Below are positions 32,954 to 41,664 of a DNA stretch of 64,000 nt, piece by piece; the stretch's first letter is position 1; each line of letters opens with the position of its first letter. Below the pieces are notes generated by a model, which ran no database searches, was not told the DNA's origin, and saw only the letters and a list, made by a program, of their open reading frames with translations. This DNA is from an uncultured Anaerolineaceae bacterium (GTDB lineage: Bacteria; Chloroflexota; Anaerolineae; Anaerolineales; Anaerolineaceae): NCBI GenBank assembly GCA_938020565.1, contig CALIHP010000003.1, positions 35,563-99,562 on the forward strand. Reading direction: 5' to 3'. The position numbers and the translations under genes were made by a program.

Positions 32954-34258
32954 ATGATGAAACCGATTAAACTTGTCGTCTTCATGCTCGACGCGCTTTG
33001 CACGCTGGACCTCGAGCAGATCCGAACGCTCCCGAACATGGGCGCGATCCTGAACCGCGGTTCGTACGTCCGGCATCTCGAACCCATCTATCCGAGCCTG
33101 ACGTACCCCTGCCATGTCGCCGTGATCACCGGCAACACCGCCAAAGGGCACGGCATCCCGCACAACGAGAAAGTCGCCGTCGAAAATCCGCGCGCTCCCT
33201 GGTACAACCAGCGCTCGGATATCCAGGGAGATACGATTTTTGACGCCGCCCGTCGCGCCGGGAAAACGAGCTGCGCGCTGAGCTGGCCCGTAACCGGAAA
33301 GGCGGATATCGATTTCAATATGCCGATGATCGTGCCGATTTCCTATCAGGGCGACGACCCGTACCAGTTCCTCGCCGGGAACGCGTCGCAGTGCCTCCTG
33401 GACGCGTATTACTGGAAATACAGCCGCTATTTAAAAGGAAGGGAGCGGAACCTCGACCTGTTCACGATGGCGCTGGCGCCGGATATTCTTCGCGATTTCG
33501 GCCAGCCGGACCTGATGTTCATTAAGATGTGCGATCTGGATACGATTCGGCATCAGAACGGAATCGATAACGATTTCGTCAAAGCGCAGCTCAGAAAACA
33601 CGACGAGGAATTCGCCGTGATCGTCGAAGCGGTTCGCCGTCACGGCGAATTCGATCAGACGGCGTTCGTGATCCTCGGCGACCATGGGCAGGCCGATATT
33701 CGCCGCACGGTCAACATGAACCTGCTCCTCCGCGATCATGGCTTCCTGCGGACCGACGCCGGGAACCGCCTGATCGATTATCAGGCCTATTGCCATTCCG
33801 CCTCGATGTCCGGCTGGATCCAGCTGAAAGATCCGTCCGACGCGGCGCTCCGGGAAAAGGTATACCGGTTCCTTCTGGCGCTGAAGGACGACCCGGAAAA
33901 CCCGATCGGCGTCGTCCTGACGAAGGAGGAAGCGGAAAAGAACTACGGACTGACCGGGCCGCTCGACTTCGTCGTTGAAGGCGAGGAACCGACCGCGTTT
34001 GACGCGACGCTTGCCGGCGTCGACCTGTTCACCCCCTACCTGAAGCCCGGACGCTATTACTCCGTCGCCAGCCATGGCTACCTTCCCGAGCGGGACGAAA
34101 CGACGACGCTCTTCGCCGCCGGCGCCGGAATCAGGTCCGGCGTAACGATCGAACGGACTTCGATTATTAACGTCGGTCCGACGCTCGCCGCGCTGACCGG
34201 AATCGAACTCCGCGACGCCGAAGGACGCGCGCTGAAGGAGCTTTTATCCGAATCGTAG
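32954..34258 (+). CDS. Alkaline-phosphatase-superfamily phosphodiesterase
   Basis: A 434-residue cytosolic enzyme of the nucleotide pyrophosphatase/phosphodiesterase branch. Metal ligands and nucleophile are visible: Asp13 (FMLDAL), Thr50 in PSLTYPCHVAVITG (nucleophile), DLDTIRHQNG near residue 195, LGDHGQ near 240 and ASHGYLP near 375. There is no signal peptide, unlike periplasmic members, so it should act on an imported phosphodiester or phosphonate. It is the second gene of the Ugp-like operon, taking the place that UgpQ (a different fold) has in enterobacteria. No clear ribosome binding site precedes the double ATG. Confidence 0.83.
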   Translation: MMKPIKLVVFMLDALCTLDLEQIRTLPNMGAILNRGSYVRHLEPIYPSLTYPCHVAVITGNTAKGHGIPHNEKVAVENPRAPWYNQRSDIQGDTIFDAARRAGKTSCALSWPVTGKADIDFNMPMIVPISYQGDDPYQFLAGNASQCLLDAYYWKYSRYLKGRERNLDLFTMALAPDILRDFGQPDLMFIKMCDLDTIRHQNGIDNDFVKAQLRKHDEEFAVIVEAVRRHGEFDQTAFVILGDHGQADIRRTVNMNLLLRDHGFLRTDAGNRLIDYQAYCHSASMSGWIQLKDPSDAALREKVYRFLLALKDDPENPIGVVLTKEEAEKNYGLTGPLDFVVEGEEPTAFDATLAGVDLFTPYLKPGRYYSVASHGYLPERDETTTLFAAGAGIRSGVTIERTSIINVGPTLAALTGIELRDAEGRALKELLSES

Positions 34259-34279
34259 AAAGGGACGAACCTCGGCAAA

Positions 34280-35365
34280 ATGAAGATTACCCTCGATCAT
34301 ATCACCAGAAAATTCGACGAAACGATCGCCGTAAACGACTTCTCAGCGCAGCTCCCTTCCGGACAGCTGCTTTGCCTGCTCGGGCCTTCCGGCTGCGGAA
34401 AGTCGACGATTTTAAACATGCTCTCCGGGATCATCCCGGTCACGTCCGGAAGAATCTTTTTCGACGACCGCGACGTGACCGAATTAGAGCCGGAAAAACG
34501 CGGGATCGGACTCGTTTTCCAAAACTATTCCCTCTATCCGCATATGAACGTTCTGGAAAATATTTGCTTCCCGCTGGAGATTCAGGGCGTCAGGAAATCC
34601 GAACGGATTCGCCGGGCGACCGAATTAGCTGAAATGGTTTACGTGGATAGCCTGCTGAAACGACGCCCGGCTCAGCTTTCCGGCGGCCAGCAGCAGCGCG
34701 TCGCGATCGCCCGCGCGCTCGTCAAAAATCCGCAGCTCCTTCTTCTCGACGAACCGCTGAGTAACCTGGACGCGCGGCTGAGGATCGAGATGCGCGAGGA
34801 GATTCGCCGGATTCAGCAGGAGACCCGCGTCACGACGATCTTTGTGACTCATGATCAGGAGGAGGCGATGAGCATTTCGGACCAGATTATCCTGATGAGA
34901 AACGGATATTTACAGCAGATCGCCGGACCCCTCGAAATTTACCAGAACCCGGCGAACGAATTCACCGCCGACTTCCTCGGCAATCCGGTCATCAATAAGC
35001 TTGCCGGCGTCGTCCACGGCGGAAAAATCGCGGTTCGCGGAGCCGATCGGCCGATCTCCGTTCCCGGCGCGGAAAAAATCGCCGACGGACGGGAGGTTCA
35101 CCTGTCCATTCGCGCGGAGAGCTTCGATCCGGCGCCGCCCGTCGACGCTGGGACGAACGGCCCCGCCAATTTCATCGAAGGCAGCGTCGTCGCGCTTTCC
35201 GTGACCGGGAAAGATACGCTCGCGAACGTTCGCGTCGGCGATTTCGACGTCCGCGCCTTTATTGACAGCGACGAAACGATCCGAGCCGGCGAAACGATCC
35301 GGCTGACGCTGAAACCGCGCGGCGTCTTCGTTTTCGATGCCCAAAGCGGCGACAGGCTGGTATAA
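34280..35365 (+). CDS. Sugar ABC transporter ATPase, MsmX/UgpC/MalK type
   Basis: A 361-residue ATPase with Walker A GPSGCGKST (residues 37-45), Q-loop FQNYSLYP, signature LSGGQQQRVAIARAL, Walker B LLLLDEPLSNLD and H-loop VTHDQ, then a C-terminal MalK-like TOBE domain from about residue 240. It powers the permeases encoded next. It is the only sugar-type ATPase in the window, while three sugar importers are present, so it may be shared as MsmX is in Bacillus. The leader before its ATG is short and has a weak Shine-Dalgarno. Confidence 0.92.
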   Translation: MKITLDHITRKFDETIAVNDFSAQLPSGQLLCLLGPSGCGKSTILNMLSGIIPVTSGRIFFDDRDVTELEPEKRGIGLVFQNYSLYPHMNVLENICFPLEIQGVRKSERIRRATELAEMVYVDSLLKRRPAQLSGGQQQRVAIARALVKNPQLLLLDEPLSNLDARLRIEMREEIRRIQQETRVTTIFVTHDQEEAMSISDQIILMRNGYLQQIAGPLEIYQNPANEFTADFLGNPVINKLAGVVHGGKIAVRGADRPISVPGAEKIADGREVHLSIRAESFDPAPPVDAGTNGPANFIEGSVVALSVTGKDTLANVRVGDFDVRAFIDSDETIRAGETIRLTLKPRGVFVFDAQSGDRLV

Positions 35366-35367
35366 CG

Positions 35368-36291
35368 ATGAGCTCCAGCGAAAACTCCTTAAAGAACGGT
35401 TCCTGGAAAAAGAAAATCGAGCCGTTCCTTTATCTCCTTCCGTTCGCGGTCGGCGTCTGTATTTTTACGTTGTACCCGATCGTCAACGTTTTCCTCCTGT
35501 CGGTCAAGGAAAACTATAAGCATCTGACCGGCGCGTATTCCGGCTTCGGCTTCGCCAACTTTGCGTTTATTCTTAACGATCCCTACTTTCTTCAGGCGAT
35601 CCGGATCACGTTTCAATACGTCCTCGTCGTCATCCCGATCGCCGTTTCGCTTTCGTTGATCTTCGCGTCCCTGCTGAACCAGAATATCCATTTCAACGGG
35701 ACGTTTCAGACGCTGTATTTCCTGCCGATGATTACCTCGGTGACGGCGGTCGGACTGACCTGGAAATACATGTTTAACTATCGCAGCGGGATTATCAACT
35801 TTCTCCTCGGGCTGGCGGGAATTCCGGGCGTCAACTGGCTCCAGAATCCGAAAGCGAATTTCTGGGCGCTCTGTATCTACGGAATCTGGAGCATGCTCCC
35901 GTTTACGATCATCCTGCTCCTGTCAGGGCTGCAGAATATCGATCCGCGCTATTATACGGCGGCGAAGGTCGACGGCGCGTCCCCGATCCAGATTTTCTTC
36001 CGGATTACCGTCCCCCTCCTGTCGCCGACGATCTGGCTCGTCATCATTATCAACACGATCAGCGCGTTCAAAGTCTTCAACGAACTTTTCCCGCTCTTCT
36101 CCGGACCGGGAATCGGCCATAACCTGTACACGCTCGTTTATTATATTTATTATCAGTTCCGCGGGCTCACGCCGCCGAAATACGGGCGCGCCGCGGCCGC
36201 CGCCGTCGTGTTATTCCTGCTGATCCTGATTTTTACCCGGATCCAGTTCCTGATCCGAAAATGGAACAGCCGCATCCAGGGAAAAGAATAA
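35368..36291 (+). CDS. Sugar ABC transporter permease, UgpA/MalF type
   Basis: A 307-residue membrane subunit with six hydrophobic segments; the first spans about residues 17-42 after a Lys-rich start. The EAA-like docking loop is TAAKVDGASPIQIFFRITVP near residue 195-214, with the normal first Glu replaced by Thr. It starts two bases after the ATPase stop and pairs with the next permease. In family systems this pair imports glycerol-3-phosphate, glycerophosphodiesters or oligosaccharides. Confidence 0.9.
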   Translation: MSSSENSLKNGSWKKKIEPFLYLLPFAVGVCIFTLYPIVNVFLLSVKENYKHLTGAYSGFGFANFAFILNDPYFLQAIRITFQYVLVVIPIAVSLSLIFASLLNQNIHFNGTFQTLYFLPMITSVTAVGLTWKYMFNYRSGIINFLLGLAGIPGVNWLQNPKANFWALCIYGIWSMLPFTIILLLSGLQNIDPRYYTAAKVDGASPIQIFFRITVPLLSPTIWLVIIINTISAFKVFNELFPLFSGPGIGHNLYTLVYYIYYQFRGLTPPKYGRAAAAAVVLFLLILIFTRIQFLIRKWNSRIQGKE

Positions 36292-36293
36292 CC

Positions 36294-37118
36294 ATGAAAA
36301 AATTGAAACTGTCGACGGTTCTCCTTTATCTCTTCCTGATCCTCGGCGCAATGCTGATGGTTTTCCCGTTTTACTGGATGATCAGCGGATCGCTCAAGAC
36401 CTCCGAAGGGATCAATACCTTCCCGCCGCAGCTCATTCCAACCGAAATTACGCTCAGGAATTATCGCTTCGCGCTCGAAACCGCGCCGTTCGGCCGCTAC
36501 TTCCTGAACTCGGTCCTCGCCGCCGTATCGAGCGTAACCCTCTGCACGATGACGACGATCCTGGCGGCGTTCGCCTTTTCGAGGCTGCGTTTCGTCGGCC
36601 GGGTCCGCGTTTTCAGCTGGCTGCTGGCGATGATGATGGTCCCGTTTGAAATGGTCGTGATTACGAATTACCGAACGATTGTGCAGCTGGGCTTGCATAA
36701 CCGGCTGGTCGCGCTGATAATCCCGTTCACGTCGAGTATTTTCTATACGTATATTTTAAAGAACTTTTTCGACTCGATCCCCGATTCGCTGTATCAGGCG
36801 GCCCGTGTCGACGGCTGCTCGAACTGGCGGTTCCTCTGGCGCGTCATGGTCCCGATCGCCCGCCCGTCCCTGTTTACGATCATCCTGCTGAATACGATCG
36901 CCAGCTGGAACTCGTTCATGTGGCCGATGCTGGCGACGAATTCGAAAAACGTCCGGACGCTCCCGTTCGGGTTATACACGTTCGTAACCGAAGGCGGCGC
37001 GCGGAACGAAATCATGATGGCGGCCTCGACGATCGTCGTCCTGCCGATGATCCTGCTGTTCCTCGTGACGCGGAAAAATATCGTGAATGGCGTCGCCCGC
37101 GGGGGGCTGAAAGGATAA
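36294..37118 (+). CDS. Sugar ABC transporter permease, UgpE/MalG type
   Basis: A 274-residue partner permease beginning at the ATG just 2 bp after its neighbour's stop; an earlier ATG inside that gene is less likely. Six hydrophobic segments are seen, and the docking loop reads YQAARVDGCSNWRFLWRVMV near residue 168-187. The C-terminus NIVNGVARGGLKG is the usual MalG-like ending. It is the last gene of the operon, followed by a bidirectional terminator facing a convergent permease gene of a different importer. Confidence 0.9.
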   Translation: MKKLKLSTVLLYLFLILGAMLMVFPFYWMISGSLKTSEGINTFPPQLIPTEITLRNYRFALETAPFGRYFLNSVLAAVSSVTLCTMTTILAAFAFSRLRFVGRVRVFSWLLAMMMVPFEMVVITNYRTIVQLGLHNRLVALIIPFTSSIFYTYILKNFFDSIPDSLYQAARVDGCSNWRFLWRVMVPIARPSLFTIILLNTIASWNSFMWPMLATNSKNVRTLPFGLYTFVTEGGARNEIMMAASTIVVLPMILLFLVTRKNIVNGVARGGLKG

Positions 37119-37136
37119 CCCTGTTTACTGAGTAAA

Positions 37137-37180
37137 TATAGAGAAGGCGATCTTTTTCGATCGCTTTCTCTATAATATAT
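37137..37180. terminator. Bidirectional terminator between two importer operons
   Basis: TATAGAGAAGGCGATC (37137-37152) pairs with its complement at 37159-37174 (one G-U pair) around a TTTTTC loop and lies in AT-rich flanks. It separates two convergent permease genes. Confidence 0.88.
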
Positions 37181-37189
37181 AATTTATAT

Positions 37190-38056
37190 TTATCCCTTGA
37201 TCCCTGAGTTCGCGATCCCCTCGACGAACTGCCGCTGCAGGATAAAAAACGCGACAATCATCGGCGTCACCGCCATCAGGCTCCCGGCCATGACCTGCGG
37301 GAAGTGGGTCGTATGCTCCCCGATCAGCAGCGCCAGCCCCGCCGACAACGTATACTTTTCCATCGAGCTGTTCACAATCAGCGGCCAGAGCAGGTCCTTC
37401 CAAACCGTCAGCCCCGACAGGATCGCGACCGAAACCAGCGCCGGACGGATCAGCGGCAATAAAATCCGGAAATAAATCCCAAAAAAGCTGCATCCGTCGA
37501 TCTTCGCCGCGTCGTCCAGATCGCGCGGAAGTCCGAGGAAAAACTGCCGCAGGAGAAACGTCGAAAAAACGCTGAAGATTCGCGGAAGGATCAACGCTGC
37601 GATCGTGTTCGTCAGCCCCACTTTAACCATCAGATCATACTGGGGAATGATAAAAATCTGCCCGGGGACCATCATCAAGCTCAGACAGAACACGAAAATC
37701 CCGTTCTTGAACGGAAAATCGAGGCGCGCGAACGCGTACGCCGCCATCGACGAAATCGCCAGCTCGCCAAGAATAACAAAAATCATGACTGTAAAGGTAT
37801 TCAGGTAAAAGCGGCCGAACGGGAACTTCGACAGGATTACCTGAAAATTAGCGAAATCCCATCGCGCCGGAAGGAACGAAATCGGGATCCGAATACTTTC
37901 CTCATAATTTTTAAACGCCGTCAGGATCATCCAGATAAACGGCGTAACCGAAATCAGGACGGCGAATGATAAGACCGCATGAACCGCGATATCGGACCTT
38001 CGCCTCCCTGCCGTTCCCGCCGGCTGGTCCACAGCCGGATTCGTCGTCGTTTTCAT
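37190..38056 (-). CDS. Sugar ABC transporter permease, MalG type
   Basis: A 288-residue membrane protein with a cytosolic N-terminus of about 25 residues and six hydrophobic segments. The docking loop reads DDAAKIDGCSFFGIYFRILL near residue 188-207, and the end FVEGIANSGIKG is typical. GGAGGAGG stands before the ATG. It is the last gene of a LacI-binding protein-permease-permease operon on the minus strand and pairs with the MalF-type protein 19 bp upstream. No ATPase gene is in this operon. Confidence 0.9.
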   Translation of the reverse strand: MKTTTNPAVDQPAGTAGRRRSDIAVHAVLSFAVLISVTPFIWMILTAFKNYEESIRIPISFLPARWDFANFQVILSKFPFGRFYLNTFTVMIFVILGELAISSMAAYAFARLDFPFKNGIFVFCLSLMMVPGQIFIIPQYDLMVKVGLTNTIAALILPRIFSVFSTFLLRQFFLGLPRDLDDAAKIDGCSFFGIYFRILLPLIRPALVSVAILSGLTVWKDLLWPLIVNSSMEKYTLSAGLALLIGEHTTHFPQVMAGSLMAVTPMIVAFFILQRQFVEGIANSGIKG

Positions 38057-38075
38057 TGCCAGCGACCTCCTCCCG

Positions 38076-38981
38076 CTACGCTTCCTGATAAACCCATTTT
38101 TTCTGCAAGGCCAGCTGCAGCCCGGTGACGATCAGGATAATCAGGAAAAGAACGACTGTAATCGCCGAACCGTAGCCGTGATTCCCACGGATAAACGCCT
38201 CGTCGTAAAAATATGATACGAGCGAGCGCGCTGCCGGAAGACCGGCGCTGTTCGGAGAGATCATCAAATAGATAAAATCGAAAATCTGGAACACGCCGAT
38301 CATCTCCATCAAAGCCGCAAAGAAAATCGTCGGCGATAAAAGCGGAATCGTGATCCGGAAAAAGCGCGTCGTTTCGTCCGCGCCGTCGATCTCCGCCGCC
38401 TCGTAAAGCGATTTCGGAATCGCCTGAAGCCCTGCTAAGAAAACGATCATGCGCAAACTGACGTCCGCCCAGATCAGGACCGCCGAAATCGCCCAAAGAA
38501 CGAAATTCTTATCCGACAGCCAGGCGATCCGCTCGCCGCCGAACGCCCCGATCCCGGCGTTCAGGATCCCGAATTCATAATTGAAAATCCATTTCCAGAT
38601 CAGCCCGATCGCGGCGGGCATCGTCACCGCGGGAAGAAAAATCAGAGTCCGGTAAACGCCCGTCCCGCGAACGTTCCGGTTCAGCAGCACCGCTAAAAGC
38701 AGCGAAATAATGATCACGAGCGGAACGCAGATCAGGACGTACTTAAAGGTATTCGAAAGCGCGCTCCAGAATTTTTCCGAACCGAATAGCTTTTCGAAAT
38801 TCCGGAATCCGGTAAAGCGAATCGCCCCGAACGTTTTCTTATTCGTCATCGAATAATAGATATTAACGAAAAAAGAAAACACGAAAAATACGCCCAACCC
38901 GATCAGGAGCGGACTGATCATCAGGTACCCCGTCAGGATTTCCTTCCGCTTCATCTCGGATCGCTTCCGCATAAAAAACAT
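38076..38981 (-). CDS. Sugar ABC transporter permease, MalF type
   Basis: A 301-residue membrane protein. The ATG at 38981 follows AAGGAG by 8 bases; the longer open frame runs through a hairpin and is not credible. Six hydrophobic segments are seen, the first near residues 22-45, and the docking loop YEAAEIDGADETTRFFRITI lies near residue 200. It pairs with the MalG-type permease to import a sugar delivered by the binding protein encoded upstream. Confidence 0.9.
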   Translation of the reverse strand: MFFMRKRSEMKRKEILTGYLMISPLLIGLGVFFVFSFFVNIYYSMTNKKTFGAIRFTGFRNFEKLFGSEKFWSALSNTFKYVLICVPLVIIISLLLAVLLNRNVRGTGVYRTLIFLPAVTMPAAIGLIWKWIFNYEFGILNAGIGAFGGERIAWLSDKNFVLWAISAVLIWADVSLRMIVFLAGLQAIPKSLYEAAEIDGADETTRFFRITIPLLSPTIFFAALMEMIGVFQIFDFIYLMISPNSAGLPAARSLVSYFYDEAFIRGNHGYGSAITVVLFLIILIVTGLQLALQKKWVYQEA

Positions 38982-39048
38982 CTCAGGACTCCTTTCAAGC
39001 TCGGTTCTCCCGATCCTATCCTCTTCCGCCCGAAAACGGAAAGCGGCG

Positions 39049-39089
39049 AAAAAGACAAGGGGAAGACGCCCGACGAACGCCTTCCCCTT
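39049..39089 (-). other. Intra-operon hairpin after the binding-protein gene
   Basis: On the minus strand AAGGGGAAGGCG pairs with CGTCTTCCCCTT (one G-U pair), followed by GTCTTTTTC. It is placed right after the binding-protein stop and could be a partial terminator that lowers permease expression. Confidence 0.65.
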
Positions 39090-39102
39090 CACGCTCAAAC
39101 GG

Positions 39103-40380
39103 TTACATGTCGGCGCGATATTCGGCGACAGCCTCGATAATCGCTTCCGCCATCTCCGCGACGCCTTCCCCGGGGGTCATCTCCTTCGAGAAAATCTTCG
39201 CCGCGTAATCGCCCATGATCGAAATCGTCGTCGCCAACGGACGATGGCTGGGGAACCGGACCGAGGAGACGCCCTGCTCAATAAAGACCGAGCCGTCGAT
39301 ATGCTTGAACGCGGGAAGGTACGCTTCCTGAGCCGCGAGATACGCCGGAATTTCGATCCGGGCTTCCGCCTGAATCCGGTTCGATTCCTCCCCGCTCAGG
39401 AACTCGATCAGCTTCCATGCGGCGTCTTTATTTTCGGAAAACGCGCTCATCGAGTACCCCAGCCCGCCGATTGCGCAGGTGTCGATCGTCCGCAGCGGCA
39501 TCTTGACCAACCCGATTTCGCTCGCGAACGAAGCCTCGTCCAAAACCGACGATTTCCAGGAACCGACGTAAACCATCCCGGCTTTTTCCGAAAGGAAGAG
39601 GTCGGTCGCTTTGGTATCCGAGAGGACCTTGAAATCAGGCATAATTTTCTCATCGATCAGGGAAACGATATCCGCGAACGCGGCGACCGCTTCCGGCGCG
39701 TCAAGATCGGTTCCTTTTTCGCTCTCGTCGAAAATCCTGAGGCCATCCTGTGAAAGAAGCTGAATATACGACGGCTGCGCCGAATCGATCTCCATGACCA
39801 ACGCGTACTCATCCCCGCCGTTCGCGGCGATCGCGTCGCGGAGCTCGGCCCCCTTCGCGACGAATTCCGCCCAGCTCCAACCCTCAGCGGGAACGTCGAC
39901 GCTATATTTTTCAAAAATATTCCGATTGAAAGCGACGACAACCGTATCCATTCCCTTCGGCATCGCGTACTGAACGCCCTCGTCGGCATAGGCGTTCATC
40001 GTCGTATCCAGCCAGGCCGCGCGATTCAATCCCGCCGCGTCGATATATGGATCCAACGGCTCAAGGATGCCCGCGTCCGTGTACTTCGTCATAAACGTAT
40101 TCATCCAGAAAACGTCCGGCGCTTCTCCCGCGCCCGCCGCCGCGTCCAGCTTCGTCCAATATTGGCTCCAGGGGGTCAGCTGAATTTCGACATCGATCTC
40201 CGGATTGGCTTCCATGAATTCCGCGACGATCTCGTCAAAAACAGGACGCTGAACCTCGTCCCAGATCATAAACGAAATCCTGACCGGGTCCGCCGCGTTT
40301 ACCGCGCCCGCGCCAAACGCCAGCGAAGCGATCGCCGCTAATAAGACCAGCCCATAAACCATTTTCATGCAATTTTTCAT
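39103..40380 (-). CDS. Sugar ABC transporter substrate-binding protein
   Basis: A 425-residue family 1 solute-binding protein with a signal peptide ending near AVNAAD. The ATG at 40380 has AAGGAG 11 bases away; the ATG at 40368 is an alternative. The mature start VRISFMIWDEVQRPVFDEI and FMEANPEIDVEIQLTPWSQYWTKLDAAAGAGEAPDVFW-like region fit oligosaccharide binders (the quoted part is two neighbouring blocks). It follows the LacI gene by 77 bp, so it is probably under that repressor, and is the first transporter gene of the operon. Confidence 0.87.
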   Translation of the reverse strand: MKNCMKMVYGLVLLAAIASLAFGAGAVNAADPVRISFMIWDEVQRPVFDEIVAEFMEANPEIDVEIQLTPWSQYWTKLDAAAGAGEAPDVFWMNTFMTKYTDAGILEPLDPYIDAAGLNRAAWLDTTMNAYADEGVQYAMPKGMDTVVVAFNRNIFEKYSVDVPAEGWSWAEFVAKGAELRDAIAANGGDEYALVMEIDSAQPSYIQLLSQDGLRIFDESEKGTDLDAPEAVAAFADIVSLIDEKIMPDFKVLSDTKATDLFLSEKAGMVYVGSWKSSVLDEASFASEIGLVKMPLRTIDTCAIGGLGYSMSAFSENKDAAWKLIEFLSGEESNRIQAEARIEIPAYLAAQEAYLPAFKHIDGSVFIEQGVSSVRFPSHRPLATTISIMGDYAAKIFSKEMTPGEGVAEMAEAIIEAVAEYRADM

Positions 40381-40457
40381 ATTCTATTATCTCCTTTTTA
40401 TTTTCCGTCGGCCCGCTCCCGCGACGGCCGTCGTTTCTATCCCCGGCGCCTCGCCGC

Positions 40458-41456
40458 TTACGCCGCCCGGACGCAGCTTTCTCGGATCGTGAGCGAATGC
40501 GGCAGGTAAACCTTGCGTTCCATTCCCTCTTCCCCCTGAATCCGCCGAAGGAGAAGCTCCGCGGCGGCGCTTCCGATCCGCTGAATGGGTTGGCGGACCG
40601 TTGTCAGGCGCGGCGTTACGAAATCGGAATACGGAATATCGTCAAAGCTCACGATCGATAAATCATCAGGAACCCGAATCCCGAGATCGCGAAACTTTCG
40701 GATCGCTCCGATCGCTGCCTCGTCAGACATGAAGAAAACCGCCGTAGGCGCCGAAGCGCTTCGCCCGATCGTCTCCGCCGCTTCAATCCCCCCCGCCAAC
40801 GTGCAGCTCGCCGTGATTTCAAGAACAGGACCGAGCCCCGCTTCGGATAGCGCCCGACGAAAACCGCGCTTTCGAAGCGTTCCGGCCGAATACGATGCGC
40901 TGAAAACCCCCGCGATCCGACGATGACCGTTCTCGAGGATGACACGCGCCGCGTCATAAGCCGCCCGCTCGTCGTCGATCGAAACCGAATACTCCGTGTC
41001 AGACTCCGTCTGAACGCTCGCCAGGACAATCGGCGCGTGGAAGGACTGCCGGATCGGCATGAACTCCGCCTCAGTATTTTCATGAAGCAGGATCACGCCG
41101 TCCGTCACCCGCTCGCGCATCATCCGAAACGTTCTGAACTCCTGATCCGGGTCGCCCGAAAAATTCGAAACGATGACGGCGTATCCGGCCAACTCCAAAG
41201 CCTTCTCAATCTCGGAAATCAGCGCCGCATGAAACGAACTGGAAACGTTCGGCGTAACGATACCGATCAGCTTCGTTCGATGATGAACGAGACTGCGCGC
41301 GTTGAGGTTCGGCGAATACTGATAGCGATCGACCGTTTCGAGGACGCGCGCCGCCAGCTCAGGACTGACCTTTTTTGTTCCGTTCATGACGCGCGACACG
41401 GTCGCCGGGGAAACGCCTGCTTTTAATGCAATAAATCGAATATCAATCGCTGCCAT
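40458..41456 (-). CDS. LacI-family transcriptional regulator
   Basis: A 332-residue repressor. The ATG at 41456 with GGAAG just upstream is preferred to a GTG two codons earlier. The helix-turn-helix (about residues 6-25, ALKAGVSPATVSRVMNGTKK) and hinge (LNARSLVHHRTKLIG) are followed by a periplasmic-binding-protein-like effector domain ending in LTIRESC. The divergent spacer has two copies of an operator that fills the -35/-10 gaps of the regulator's own promoter and of the opposite promoter, so it should control itself, the linked importer and the amidohydrolase-GH4-PfkB operon. Its inducer is unknown. Confidence 0.92.
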   Translation of the reverse strand: MAAIDIRFIALKAGVSPATVSRVMNGTKKVSPELAARVLETVDRYQYSPNLNARSLVHHRTKLIGIVTPNVSSSFHAALISEIEKALELAGYAVIVSNFSGDPDQEFRTFRMMRERVTDGVILLHENTEAEFMPIRQSFHAPIVLASVQTESDTEYSVSIDDERAAYDAARVILENGHRRIAGVFSASYSAGTLRKRGFRRALSEAGLGPVLEITASCTLAGGIEAAETIGRSASAPTAVFFMSDEAAIGAIRKFRDLGIRVPDDLSIVSFDDIPYSDFVTPRLTTVRQPIQRIGSAAAELLLRRIQGEEGMERKVYLPHSLTIRESCVRAA

Positions 41457-41497
41457 TTTCACTTCCGAACCAGATCATTTCGTATATTGTGGTGTGA

Positions 41498-41525
41498 ATT
41501 ATAGAGGAAAACCTTTTCCTGTCAA
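41498..41525 (-). promoter_or_regulatory. lacI-type promoter with operator in the spacer
   Basis: On the minus strand TTGACA (41520-41525) and TATAAT (41498-41503) are both full consensus and 16 bases apart. The spacer and its edge contain the inverted repeat AGGAAAACCTTTTCCT (41505-41520; 7-bp arms, CC centre on the plus strand). Binding there would block RNA polymerase directly. Confidence 0.85.
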
Positions 41526-41604
41526 GACGGATTCCGAGCGAATCGAAAATCGATGACTTTAATCCCGTTTTCATCATGATTTTCGAAAAAAACTGCGGTT
41601 CCCC

Positions 41605-41632
41605 TTGACAGGAAAACCTTTTCACATATTAA
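41605..41632 (+). promoter_or_regulatory. Divergent promoter with second operator in the spacer
   Basis: TTGACA (41605-41610) and TATTAA (41627-41632) are 16 bases apart, and the spacer starts with GGAAAACCTTTTC, matching the first operator in 14 of 16 positions (41610-41625). It drives the amidohydrolase-GH4-PfkB operon and mirrors the regulator's own promoter. Confidence 0.82.
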
Positions 41633-41664
41633 TTGGCGGTATCGTATCGAAAGGATGAAAAAAC

